Below are positions 1-10,489 of a DNA stretch of 64,000 nt, piece after piece. Position 1 is the first letter of the stretch. Each line of letters starts with the position of its first letter. Both the position numbers and the translations under genes were made by a program. The stretch is taken from the NCBI GenBank assembly GCA_022113835.1, contig JAILWY010000001.1, positions 6,634,001-6,698,000 of the forward strand, read 5' to 3'. This DNA is from Atopsyche davidsoni. Taxonomy: Eukaryota > Arthropoda > Insecta > Trichoptera > Hydrobiosidae. Below the pieces are notes generated by a model. It did not search any database and was not told where the DNA came from. It was given only the letters and a program-made list of their open reading frames with translations.

Positions 1-1265
1 TAAATATAGGTATATATATTTGGGTTTGTATGTAAAAATAAAAAATAATTAACTCCCTACATATATATCAGATAATCCGTCGGATGTCAAATTAAAAAAT
101 TACTTTCTAAAATATATTTTTTTTACATTATAAATTATCTTGTGCAAAAGTTAGTACTTTTATTTTTAGTTAAAGGTAAAGCCTTTTAGTTAAAGTAATA
201 ATATATATTTTTTTATCGACAAAAACTTATTTTGCTCATTAAAACTTATTTGGTTCGTTTAATCCTGCCAAATGAACCAAAAAATACACCGGAATTTTTA
301 TGAATAGCTTACTTGAAATTGAAAATAATATAATGAAGAATTGAAAACATCAAAAGAATTAGTTATCAATAACTTGATAAAATAATACTAGAAACGTTGA
401 GCGTGAGAATTGAAAGGAAAATGGTTTTACGAAAACAAATATATTTCAACCTCAATTAGAGTTGAATGTTTAACAAATACAGATAATTCACTTTGTTTTT
501 CTATTACAAATTTCACCAGAGTGCCATGCGTGACATTCGGTTAATGTGCTTAAAATCTGATCAACGAACACAGCCTGGACTCGGTAAATCCATTTACAAA
601 TTTATTTCCATTGAATGCTATCGAAAATCGCTGTCCACACATTATTTAGCAAAAAATATCGATTATTGTTACAATTCGGTAAATTGAGGAAACCTAGAAA
701 CACACACGAGATTTTAATTATGTTGTAACTTGAAAAACAAGTCTATACAAAATATTTTTAAAAAAAAAAGCCAAAGCGTACTTGCAAAGAGTACTTGCAA
801 CACATTGCATGTCATAATTATGTTATATTGATAAAAATAAAAAAAAATAAAACTTACCACAAAAATAAACTTGACCGGTGTCTGGCGATGGCGGATGACG
901 ACAACATTCACTTCAGACAGACAAAACAAAATGGAATTTTATATTATAGTACATCGTCCAAGGAGAGAGTCGTCCGGAGCGGCGGCCTTCGGAGTTTCCC
1001 GCTGGTCGGGGAAGTTTCCTCGCTCGGCGATGTCCGGCGGGGAGAGCGTGGCGGCGCTCGGGGACGTCCGCTCGCGGGCGAGGCGCGCGAGTGACTGGCT
1101 CAGAGCTCCTCGGCGGGCACTCCGCCCAACGATTTTCCACGGCCGCTTCAGCTTCCCATCGCAGAGTGTTTGGAAACACGTCAGGGCGGTCGGAGCTCTG
1201 AGCCTATACTTGGCCTATAATTGCAGCGTCATTTTTTGGTGAAAATTATTTCCGTGAACTTGTAA
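1..1265. other. AT-rich 5' spacer with one GC-rich island
   Basis: No gene can be supported here. The stretch 1-940 is very AT-rich with only short random reading frames. At about 955-1190 the base composition switches sharply to GC- and CpG-rich, like the island before Pop2 at 4435-4735, so it could be a promoter or first exon of a gene running out of the window. Two overlapping + frames (from 795 and 871) and one - frame are open across it, as expected of any GC-rich island. No family is recognisable and no clear donor follows. Confidence 0.4.
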
Positions 1266-1273
1266 AAAAATAT

Positions 1274-1452
1274 GGTACTTGTTTTTTATCCGACCACCAA
1301 AAAACTTGTACGTAACCTTTTTTTTTTTTTAACCTAACCTAACCTAACCCAACGAAATCTGCAATGAACGAAATAAACGCCACAATGGGACTCATCGTCA
1401 TATGAGACATATACATTAAAAAAATTTGGTGGTCGGATAAAAAACAAGTAAC
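1274..1452. mobile_element. hAT-like MITE carrying CCTAA telomere-like units, copy 1
   Basis: A 179-bp non-coding element bounded by near-perfect terminal inverted repeats of about 27 bp: the left end begins GGTACTTGTTTTTTATCC and the right end is its reverse complement except for one base in the last few. Both flanks are the 8-bp direct repeat AAAAATAT (1266-1273 and 1453-1460). An 8-bp target duplication fits a hAT-type element, but no transposase is present and superfamily assignment is inferred. Inside the left half are three consecutive CCTAA units (about 1332-1349), the complement of the arthropod telomere repeat TTAGG. A second copy lies at 48891-49096. Confidence 0.85.
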
Positions 1453-1460
1453 AAAAATAT

Positions 1461-3700
1461 TTTAAATTGTACTGATATTTTGGCTAAGGCCCCCTTGGTA
1501 AAAATATCAAGGACCTATTTCATTTATTTAATTGTCACTTTATTGTTCTATATTCAAATTATATTTAGCTAACATTATTTTTCAAGTTCAAATTAAGTCA
1601 TGAAGATGTTGAAAATTTTGAACTTATTCTTTACCATAGGTTTTCTGATTAAAAAAAGGACCCCTGAATCGTTTTAGATCCGTCATTCATAATAATCTCC
1701 AAATGCCTAAACTTCATAAATATCAAAAGTAAATTTATTAGAGATAAAAATATATATATATATCTGTAGAAGAAGGAATGTATCTAACTTTTGGCATATT
1801 AGTGCAGTAGATTTTTTGAAATATGTTTTCTAAAATTATCAAAAAACTCGAAAATGGACTCATCTGAGGTCTCAGCTTCTCTAACAACGCTTCGTCAATA
1901 TATTAGCTATCCAAAACCAATATAAACTTCCAAATGAATACCTACTTTCCTATATATAAAAATAACAATATTATTCATAAGCCAAGATATCAACTCAAAA
2001 AACTTCAAATACCCATAGTCAGTTGATTTATATACTTATTTTATAAAATAGTATAGTGCTATTTCAGTTTTGCTTTAATAGCGTCATCAATAAAAACAAA
2101 CACCAGTTGCTTTAAAAAATTTAATATAATAGTATCACACTATATGTCAATATTTTAAAATTTCAATTAGCATTTTAAAATAATTTATGTCAAAAATATA
2201 AAATATACTCATAAAAAGTTATCATCTCACACTGTCCTAATAAATCAAAAATTTATCAGTTATTATTCATCATTAACACTTATAATGTGCATCCAAATTT
2301 TCGTTCATAAAAATACAGTACACAAACAGCATTTAGGTATAAAAATGTAAACAACCAACGTACAAGATATAATTCAAACGTATTATAAAGCATTATGTTC
2401 AATGTATTTTTGATGTTTCATTATAGTCATACAGTAATTACATAGTAGACAAATTATGATTATATTGCAAAATTATCATAATAAATTATCCTTCACTTGT
2501 ATGAAAAAAGAAACTAAATAAGAGGTTTTTCAAGTATAATATTATTATTGCCAAATCACAGAGAATTATATTTTTTTATTTTAAAATTTAATTTTTTAGT
2601 CGATTGGGTTAAATGCTACTGCTAAATAGCAAACGTACCAGTAAATAATATTGATATTATGTCTATGCGTTAGCGAGACTTAAATTCTTGTTTCATACCA
2701 CTCAACGCTCAAAGCTGCCTTGTGTGTGGATATCTTAGCTATTTCACATTTAATTATTCTTACAATGCAGTAAATTAAACACATGCTGGTAACATTTTTC
2801 TTAAAACATAGTATGATGTGTCTTATTTAAGGTTGTTGATTTAAAGTTTTAGTATTGTAATATTCATTTAACTATTGGCTAAACCTTTTGAGTTTTGATA
2901 ACCCATTTGTTGTTAGTGAATCCACTGTGCAAGACCACTTCTGAGGAGATATTAAGATTTGTATGAAGCTTTGACTTGATATAATTCACCACATCAGGAG
3001 TATGTTATTTTACCAAATTTACCCAAATGTAAAAATACGAATTTGGATTCCGTTATTGGACAATAATATTCTTTACGAGTATAAAACAAATTAATATAAG
3101 TGTTTGATAAACATGTACTTTTTTCATCTAATCTTGATTCTTTCGGATTTGTTTTGTTCTGGTCTCTAAGTGCTAATAATATAGTTGAATGCCTCTTTTT
3201 TGCAGTCTTGGAGTGATTTGTTGGTAATAAATAGCTCTCATATAGCTTTAACATTCATCAGTAAGTGATCCAATCATTATTGAGTATCTTTTACTGGTAA
3301 TAAACTACAAATCCTTTCTTACCACTTTAAGCTACAAGTGACATTTATAATATTTATGAAATCAAAGTAAACCTACCACAAAAAAGTCTTCTTACCTATG
3401 TTTGTCTAGTGATCAATAAATAACTAAATTTAATGTAATTTCACATAGTAAATAAGATGTTTTTTAGAAAGTTTACATTTCACATCGATCGGTACCATTG
3501 TTCGGTGCAATAACCAATTTCTGCAAATGACCTGAGTATGTAAAATCAAAGCCCCATATATATAGTTTTAACTTAGTGCAATTGTTTATTGTTAACGCCT
3601 TTAAAATAATAAGACCTTATTGTTTACCGATTCAACCTTATCAAATATGAAATTTTGACTAAGGTGGATAGTAACAAGTATATATTAACAAATTACAATT
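1461..3700. other. AT-rich intergenic DNA, no gene seen
   Basis: About 2.2 kb of AT-rich sequence with stop codons dense in all frames. The longest frame (2994-3254, - strand, 86 codons) is low-complexity, has no splice or family support, and looks random. Nothing else is seen. Confidence 0.5.
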
Positions 3701-3710
3701 AAAGCAGCAT

Positions 3711-4430
3711 TATTAAAAAATATATTCACAAGGAATCTACAAATAATAATTGCATAATTTATTATCACTAAAAAAGAAACTATTGAAGTACTGCTATTAT
3801 TCAGAATTTCTCAGTTTAACCACCAACAACTTCGTTTGAACATTAGTATTTTATATTCAACAATATTGTTTCATTTATAGTCTTGTTTATCTTTTGTTGT
3901 ATCATATATTATCTCAAAAAGTACCCACCACACTAATACAAAGTAATGAAATTAAAATATAGATATAGCACTAAGAATTAGTAATTAATAAAGAAAATAT
4001 TACATCTATGCATTTGTATGTTGAATAATAAGATGTAATAAAAATATATTATTCAGATAGTATTTAGGTTTATAGACAGATATTAAAAAATATATATTCA
4101 TAAGTAATTGACTGAAAACATTTGCTTTTTTTTGGATCAGTTAAAAAGAATTAGAACTATTGAAATACTGTTGCTATTCAGAATTATTTTATATTCAACA
4201 TTATGCTTTCATTCATAGTTTTTTTCCAAATCTTGTTTATCATTTGTTGTATCATATACAACCTACAAAAAGTACCCAACACACAAAAAAAAGTAATGAA
4301 ATTAAAATAATGAATAACGCTTAGAATGATAAATTAATAAAGAAAGTGTTTCATCTACACATGTGTAGGTTGAATAATCAGATGTAGTATGTTTTTTAGA
4401 ATGAAGATAGTATTTAGGCGTGTAGACGGT
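3711..4430. repeat. diverged ~350-bp tandem duplication upstream of Pop2
   Basis: Two head-to-tail related units of roughly 350-370 bp. Shared blocks include TATTAAAAAATATAT at 3711 and 4081, TTGTTGTATCATATA at about 3894 and 4244, AAGTAATGAAATTAAAATA at about 3941 and 4291, and GATAGTATTTAGG at 4056 and 4406. The units differ by many substitutions and small indels, so the duplication is old. It ends where the GC-rich Pop2 upstream island begins. Confidence 0.75.
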
Positions 4431-4434
4431 GGGT

Positions 4435-4735
4435 AATTGTAGACGTCAGCTCGGAGTCGCGCGAGGGCCGCTAGGTGCCGCCAGGGACTTCCGGCAGCGC
4501 ACTGCGTCAACGCGGACGCGGCGGACGTCACGCAACAAGATGGCGATGGTCCCCGAGCAGCTTGTTTATATTATGCGCCTCGTCTCTGCGTAAACACAAA
4601 CCAAATCGATGTCGGCCCTTCACGAAACATGAGTGCGTATTTCCATATTCCCTCACGCGTCGATCGGCCGCGCGGGCCGGCGACGGCGCCCCGCGGCGCT
4701 TCGAGTGCGGACCCAGCGTTTCCCTCGCAAAACAC
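4435..4735 (+). promoter_or_regulatory. CpG-rich island, probable Pop2 promoter and first exon region
   Basis: A ~300-bp block rich in CG dinucleotides interrupts AT-rich DNA directly upstream of the first Pop2 exons. It contains an AAGATGGCGATGG stretch at about 4538, which resembles motifs common near housekeeping transcription starts. Downstream, a pyrimidine tract ending TTTTCAG at about 4866 looks like a splice acceptor, implying a non-coding first exon within this island. Assignment as promoter is inferred from composition and position. Confidence 0.5.
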
Positions 4736-4883
4736 ATCTCTACGCTGGGAAATCAAATCTTTGTTATGATTTCGCATGTGAAAATGTTTTACGGTATTAT
4801 CGATTCGCTTGAAATCGAAGCGGCTACGATTGGGAGTGTCCGATGTTAATTTGATTGTCGTTTTCAGTTTTGCAACATAACCA

Positions 4884-5045
4884 ATGAAGATTAAATCTGA
4901 GTTTGACATCGCCGAGCACGCGATATTACAAGCAAATATCGACAAAGTGACGGACCTCGGAGGGCTGCGGGGCTCCCCCAGCAAGTGGGCCGCGGCACTG
5001 GGAGAGCAAGACCCCGGCCACTTTCAGCAGGATTCAGCCAGGCAG
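4884..5045 (+). CDS. possible N-terminal extension exon of Pop2 (or 5'UTR)
   Basis: An open frame of exactly 54 codons runs from ATG at 4884, directly after an in-frame TAA at 4878-4880, to a good donor (CAG|GTTAGT) at 5045/5046. A candidate acceptor (TTTTCAG) precedes it at 4866. Splicing to the acceptor at 5516 joins it in frame, through one threonine codon, to the usual Pop2 initiator at 5520. If translated it would add 55 residues to the deadenylase. The peptide has no family I recognise. It may equally be 5'UTR that is open by chance. Confidence 0.4.
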
Positions 5046-5519
5046 GTTAGTATCAAAAATGCCTCTATTGCATTACTTCCAGGAAATTTCTGCCGCTTTC
5101 GTGACTTAGTGCGATGACAGTCAGATCTCAGTCATAAGAATCATCCTTGACCTTCATTTCTTTGTTAATAATTAAGATTTCTGGCTGATCCGTGGACTGT
5201 CAAATTATTGGTTAGGTATGCCTTATATTTGCTATCATAATTTCCCCTAACAGTGTAAAACTTGTAACCGATGCTACAGCATTCTTTTTCACTATCTATT
5301 TTAACCTAACAAAAAAACTCACTCAAATTTCCATTAAATAATTGCAGTTTGTTACCTGACAATATACAATCTACCAGTGCCCTTTTTGGTAGTCTTTATT
5401 CTTCTCTTTGTTTCTAGAAATGAAGTATTCCCCGCTTCCATTTCATAATTTTCAATGTTAACAAATCCTATTGTTATATCAAACAAATATATAAAAACGA
5501 TTTATTTTGGATACAGACA

Positions 5520-8500
5520 ATGCCATCCGCAAGCGGAGTAGGGGGTGTGAGCATTCCATCAAACGAAGAATGCGGAATAAAAGATGTTTGGAAACACAAT
5601 CTGGAAGAGGAGTTTAGAACCATCAGACAGGTAACAAATCATAATACGAGTCTTTTTTTGTCAGTAAAAACACTAGTTAAATATGTGGTTTTAATGTTAA
5701 AATCCTTTATGTATTTCCATGTCTCGGGAAGAATATTACAAGTTTACTTTACTGACCAGTTTTGAAATTATCCTATTGTTTAGAAACCAAAAAATATTGA
5801 GTAACAACCGATGATTTGTATTGAAACAGATATGTCCTCTATATATTTTTATAGGTGGTGAAGAAATACCACTGGGTGGCAATGGACACAGAGTTCCCCG
5901 GAGTAGTAGCTCGACCCATAGGTGAATTCAGATCGACCGCAGATTACCAGTACCAACTTTTAAGGTAATACAAACTTTTACATTTCAAATATATATTAGG
6001 TTACCAATTGAAGATTTCAGTATATTTGTTAAAAGATACAATGAAAATCTGGAGAAATGGAAATGGAGACTGAAATCTTAAAATCTTAAAATCCAGGATT
6101 AACAATAAAAATATTTCTGTATATTAAATAAATATTCCTCAAAATGAAATAACGCAATATGAATATGCATTGTGCAACTAATCTTGTCCATATGTCTTGT
6201 CAAATGTCTAAAGAAATTAATAATTCAGATTCACTCTGAACAGGCTGAATTATTTTATACACTAAAAAATTATGTTTTAAAGCTATAATGACACATCAAG
6301 AATCACACCATATATTTCTAAAACTATGATACTACACGGTCCGGCACTCAATGTGTAGCCTATTCAAAAGGCCATAAATTCGGTTTGGAAAAGGTTCGGT
6401 TCAAAGTACAGAATGTGTGAAAATAATCAACAATTCAGAATCAATTCACTTTGTTTCAATATGACTACCTTTTGCCTTGACTATGGCCTTGAGACGGTCA
6501 AAAAACGAATCACAAGCTGCCTGGATGTGATTTGTCGGTATTTTAGCCCACTCACAGACAATGGCTTTCTTCAGCGTCTCGAGGTTGGTGTATTTTTTAA
6601 CTCGGACATTGCTCTCCAAAATGGCCCAGAGAGAATAATCCATTGGATTCCCATCTGGTGAATTCGAGAGCCATTGTATGGTCAAAATGAAGTTCGGAAC
6701 GTTGTTTTTCAGCCATTCTTGGTTCACTCACGCTTTGTGAGACGGTGCCGAGTCTTGTTGAAATGTCCATGGTCTGCGACCGAAATGTTTGTCTGCCCAC
6801 GGTTTCAAAGCAGCCTCCAGAACACTTTCCCGATAATATGTCTCATTTACTTTGACGTCAGGCTCAATGAAAACTATTGGAAAGCACCCATCCGCGGTTA
6901 CAGCGGCCCAAACCATTATTTGTGGCAGGTGCTGCTTTCTGGTGACCAACCGATGGCTCAAATTCTCGTATGAATGTTCGGTCAAGTAAACTATCGTATT
7001 GAGAGTTTACAAATTGCTCAATTGGGAAATTTTTCTCATCAGAAAACACGATGTTCGGAAATTGACCGCTTTCGGCCAAGCGAAGCAACTCCTTCGCTCT
7101 CTCAAGTCTAACTTGTTGCTGCTTCGGTGTAAGATCATGCGCCTTTTGGAACTTGTAAGGCTTGACCGTGAGCTCATTTTTCAATATGCATCGGATGCTG
7201 CGATTGAATATTTTCAGTTCTTTAGCCATTTGATTGGCACGGATTGGTCGTGGATTTCGCTCAAGTCGCTTCTTCACTTTTCGAACCATCTCAGGTGACG
7301 TTGCAGTCTTTTGATGACCACCTCCATGGCGTTCTGCGATACTACAAATATCATTATAACGAGTTATGGTGCGGTTTATTAAAAACTTTATTCACTTCGA
7401 GGTGTTTGAGCTCATGAACAATCGCTGCTTGTGATTTTCCAGCTAAATATAAAGCAATCACACTATTACATTTAAATTCCATCGCTTATAACTTTTTTTT
7501 TCGTTCAATTTTGGCAAAATGCTTTTGCACGCTTGTAAACGATACTCAGAACTGTCAGTTAGCAAATTTATAAACAGCTGTTGCCAGTGTAACTGTGACA
7601 ACGGTCTGAAGTTGGATACACTTCGAGTGCCGGACCCAGTATATAAATTTGGCTGTTTATCTATAGTAAATCTTTATCACTATTGTTTCAGATGCAATGT
7701 GGATTTATTACGAATCATTCAATTGGGGCTCACATTTATGGACGAAAATGGCAAAACACCACCTGGTTATACAACGTGGCAGTTTAATTTCAAATTCAAC
7801 CTTCTGTAAGTACATTGTCTTCCTATAAGTTGTTGACTTAGCATCCGTGCTAGATTTATGGAATCAGTAGCTACTCTAACTCTCATCGAAGTTATAAGAG
7901 AACGCTGTCTTTGCAGCCCTGCCTTTTATGTATTGAACTAAATTCATTAAACTGTAACTTGTATTTCAGTGAAGACATGTACGCTCAAGATTCTATAGAC
8001 CTCTTACAAAATTCTGGTCTCCAATTTAGAAAGCATGAAGAAGATGGTATAGAGCCACTAGAATTTGCTGAATTACTTATGATGTCAGGTAATAATACAA
8101 TTAGAAGTAACAATCTGTTTTTTAATGCAATTCATTAAAATGAAAATAAATGCACTTATACTTTTGTAAAAAAGTGTAGACTGGTATAGTGAAAATATCT
8201 AGGTAGATTTTTAGAGCCATACGGTAGTTTTGGGATATTTAACCTTTTCATTTCTTACGTAGATTTAAACACTTCAGTACATTGAATTTTTGTATAAAAC
8301 CATTATTTTGCATTGTCCTATTTTTCAAACATCTCTCTCTGAGTAGATTTTTTATGAGTGAAACGAACATTGCTTATAATTTGTTTATTTTATATTTCTG
8401 CACTCGATTGGTGACACACACAATCAAATCTCACCCAATCTATAATGTCAAAATATTGACCATAGCAGCCATCATGGAGGGCTGACTCATTTTTATAATT

Positions 8501-10057
8501 ATTAATTTCAACATTTTAACCTTTTTTTATGGTCTGTGAAGGCGCTTTTCTAGTATTAAATGGATTAAAAAATATGACCAGTGTACATGCTCCCTAAGAA
8601 TGAGATCATTTTTTAAAATATAAATCACTGATTGATGCATCTCATCATTAGTAGTCTCCAAATTTCCTATGTTAAGGAAAGAGAGACAATTGTTAGTGTT
8701 GAAGTGATTAGCTTCCACCTTTATAATTGATTTAAATTTTATTTAATTGTTTATATTATATTTTTAAGGAATCGTCTTGATGGATAACATAAAATGGTTG
8801 AGTTTTCACTCTGGATATGATTTTGGTTACCTCCTAAAGTTGCTCACAGACCAAAATCTACCCTCCGATGAAAGTGATTTCTTTGAAAGTTTAAGACTCT
8901 ACTTCCCCACCGTTTATGATGTCAAAGTAAGTACTATATTCTGTAAATGCTTTTTATAGCAATTTTAAAGTGTTGCAATTGTGGTATCTATAAGTGCCTA
9001 CCTTATCAAATTAAATATTTGTTTCCTTTTTTTATATCTACTTTAACAAATCATATGTAAAGCAGGCAATATACCAGGTCCAGTAGCAACAAGTCACCCT
9101 TTTATGTTAGCAGCGTAAGCCCTCTTTGATTATAACGCAAGCTTTGTTATGACATGTTTCAGTATCTGATGAAACTATGCAAGAACCTGAAAGGAGGCCT
9201 GCAGGAAGTGGCGGATCAATTGGAACTGCGCCGTGTGGGGCCACAGCACCAGGCCGGCTCCGACTCCCTTCTTACGGGAATGGCTTTCTTTAAAATCAAA
9301 GAGGTAACTTGACAATTTGCTTTGATCTCTAAAATATTTCTGTTAATAATTTGAGTATTTAAAAAATCATGTTGCATAAATATTTTATTTTACTTACATT
9401 ATACCTACATAAAAATAATCCAATTTTCCGTTAAAAATAAAAGTCAAAATTATCAATTAGTATATTTTAAGCACAGCGTGCCAATACTCAATTAAGTCTG
9501 CTGTACTAAGTCAAAGAATTTAGTCATTCTTTTTCAAGACAAAATTCAGTTTAAATGTATGTATTGTTTGCATGGTTCTAAGGTTGGCCATTAATCATTT
9601 GAAGCGATATTGATATTCTCAGATTGTATAATGCATCAGTGGCATGCTGTGTGAGTCAGGTGTCCACAATTCCATCAGCTAATTCATAAAATATCTCAAG
9701 TTACAAATATACAAATTATTATTTTTATTTTATTTTTATCATAAAACTAACAGTGTAATAGAGAAGTTCAACATAACATAATAAAATACCAAACATAAGA
9801 AATGAGGCCACCGACCACAATGCACAGGGCTATTTCTCGGATAATTTTTAAAAAAAATTATGTGTCATTTCATATGTAGAAGCTTGCTATGGTTTTTTCT
9901 TCAGGTGTTTGCATTTGATTGATTTTGTTCTGCTTTCCAGATATTTTTTGATGATAACATCGAAAGTTCGAGCGGACACCTGTACGGACTGGGTGCGCCG
10001 TTTTCCGTGAACGGAAACAACTTCCATGATAATGGAGACAACAGCAGTTCATCGTGA
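5520..10057 (+). CDS. Pop2: CCR4-NOT deadenylase subunit Pop2/CNOT7 (CAF1)
   Basis: This is the DEDD-type 3'-5' exoribonuclease that shortens mRNA poly(A) tails in the CCR4-NOT complex. Coding exons are 5520-5630, 5855-5964, 7692-7805, 7970-8088, 8769-8926, 9163-9303 and 9941-10057. All junctions are GT-AG and keep frame, giving 289 residues, the usual length for the family. Catalytic acids visible by position are Asp48 and Glu50 (MDTEFPGV), Asp169 (HSGYDFGYL) and Asp238 ([10 protein letters not shown]), matching human CNOT7 D40, E42, D161 and D230. The C-terminus is a short Asn/Ser-rich tail as in other insects. The start at 5520 is chosen because MPSA matches the family N-terminus; an in-frame upstream exon is listed separately. 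The third intron holds a mariner-like element on the opposite strand. Identification is very secure. Confidence 0.97.
6335..7639 (-). mobile_element. maT (DD37D) mariner-like transposon, inactive
   Basis: A 1305-bp element inside a Pop2 intron, antisense to the gene. Terminal inverted repeats share GGTCCGGCACTC and continue more weakly inward. Both ends are bounded by the dinucleotide TA (6333-6334 and 7640-7641), the expected target duplication of Tc1/mariner elements. The interior encodes one broken transposase (listed separately). Size, TA target and the DD37D spacing all fit the maT group. Confidence 0.93.
6446..7482 (-). pseudogene. maT-type DD37D transposase, broken
   Basis: Cut-and-paste transposase of the Tc1/mariner superfamily, read on the minus strand from ATG at 7482. 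The N-terminal helix-turn-helix part (start [13 protein letters not shown]) is shifted out of frame at about 7375. The middle part has the first catalytic Asp in [10 protein letters not shown], then a second frameshift lies near 6985-7010. The next block has the second Asp in FQQDSAPSH, followed by an in-frame TGA at 6728-6730. The final block ends in [12 protein letters not shown]. Counting through the TGA, 37 residues separate the second and third Asp, which defines DD37D. Two frameshifts and one nonsense codon mean it cannot make a working protein. Confidence 0.92.
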
Positions 10058-10480
10058 TTGTTAATGAGCATCCTCAATATTTCGCCGGTCGATTAGATAT
10101 GACACGAAATTCTTATTTATAAACAAATCAATTGACTTTCAATCATGATGGCATCAAGTTCTATGTTAAATAATAGTGATCATTTCTAGATGATATTGTG
10201 ATAAACAGATTCAAACAGTGACTTATTCGGTTCTTTAAATTTTCATTGCCATTTTCTGCAACATGTTTTACATTATTCCCATATTGAATTTTATCAGTGA
10301 AGTGTTGGATTTTTTACTAACAGGCTTTAGGCCTTCTAGTGAAAATTATAATTTTTCAATTATATAAATAATTACCGCTATTGTCATCGTCATCATTAGA
10401 AATACAGTCAATATTATTGACGCTCGGAGTATTGTGTTAACTATTTTATAAATGTTTTTTTAATACACAATAGTTTTAAG

Positions 10481-10486
10481 AATAAA
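10481..10486 (+). terminator. candidate Pop2 polyadenylation signal
   Basis: First exact AATAAA downstream of the Pop2 stop codon, about 425 nt into the presumed 3'UTR. Another AATAAA follows at 11059-11064, so alternative ends are possible. No cDNA evidence is available. Confidence 0.45.
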
Positions 10487-10489
10487 GAT

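Noticed and set aside
871..1242. Overlapping open frames on both strands in the GC-rich island
   Set aside because: GC-rich DNA has few stop codons; no domain, no splice support, and three frames are open at once.
1332..1351. True telomere or subtelomere
   Set aside because: Only three CCTAA units, inside a MITE that recurs at 48.9 kb; the flanks hold ordinary genes.
4475..4849. Open frames on both strands upstream of Pop2 (124 and 137 codons)
   Set aside because: Arginine/serine-rich, composition-driven and mutually overlapping; better explained as promoter and 5'UTR.
6413..7298. Plus-strand frames over the maT element
   Set aside because: Antisense shadows of the transposase remnants.
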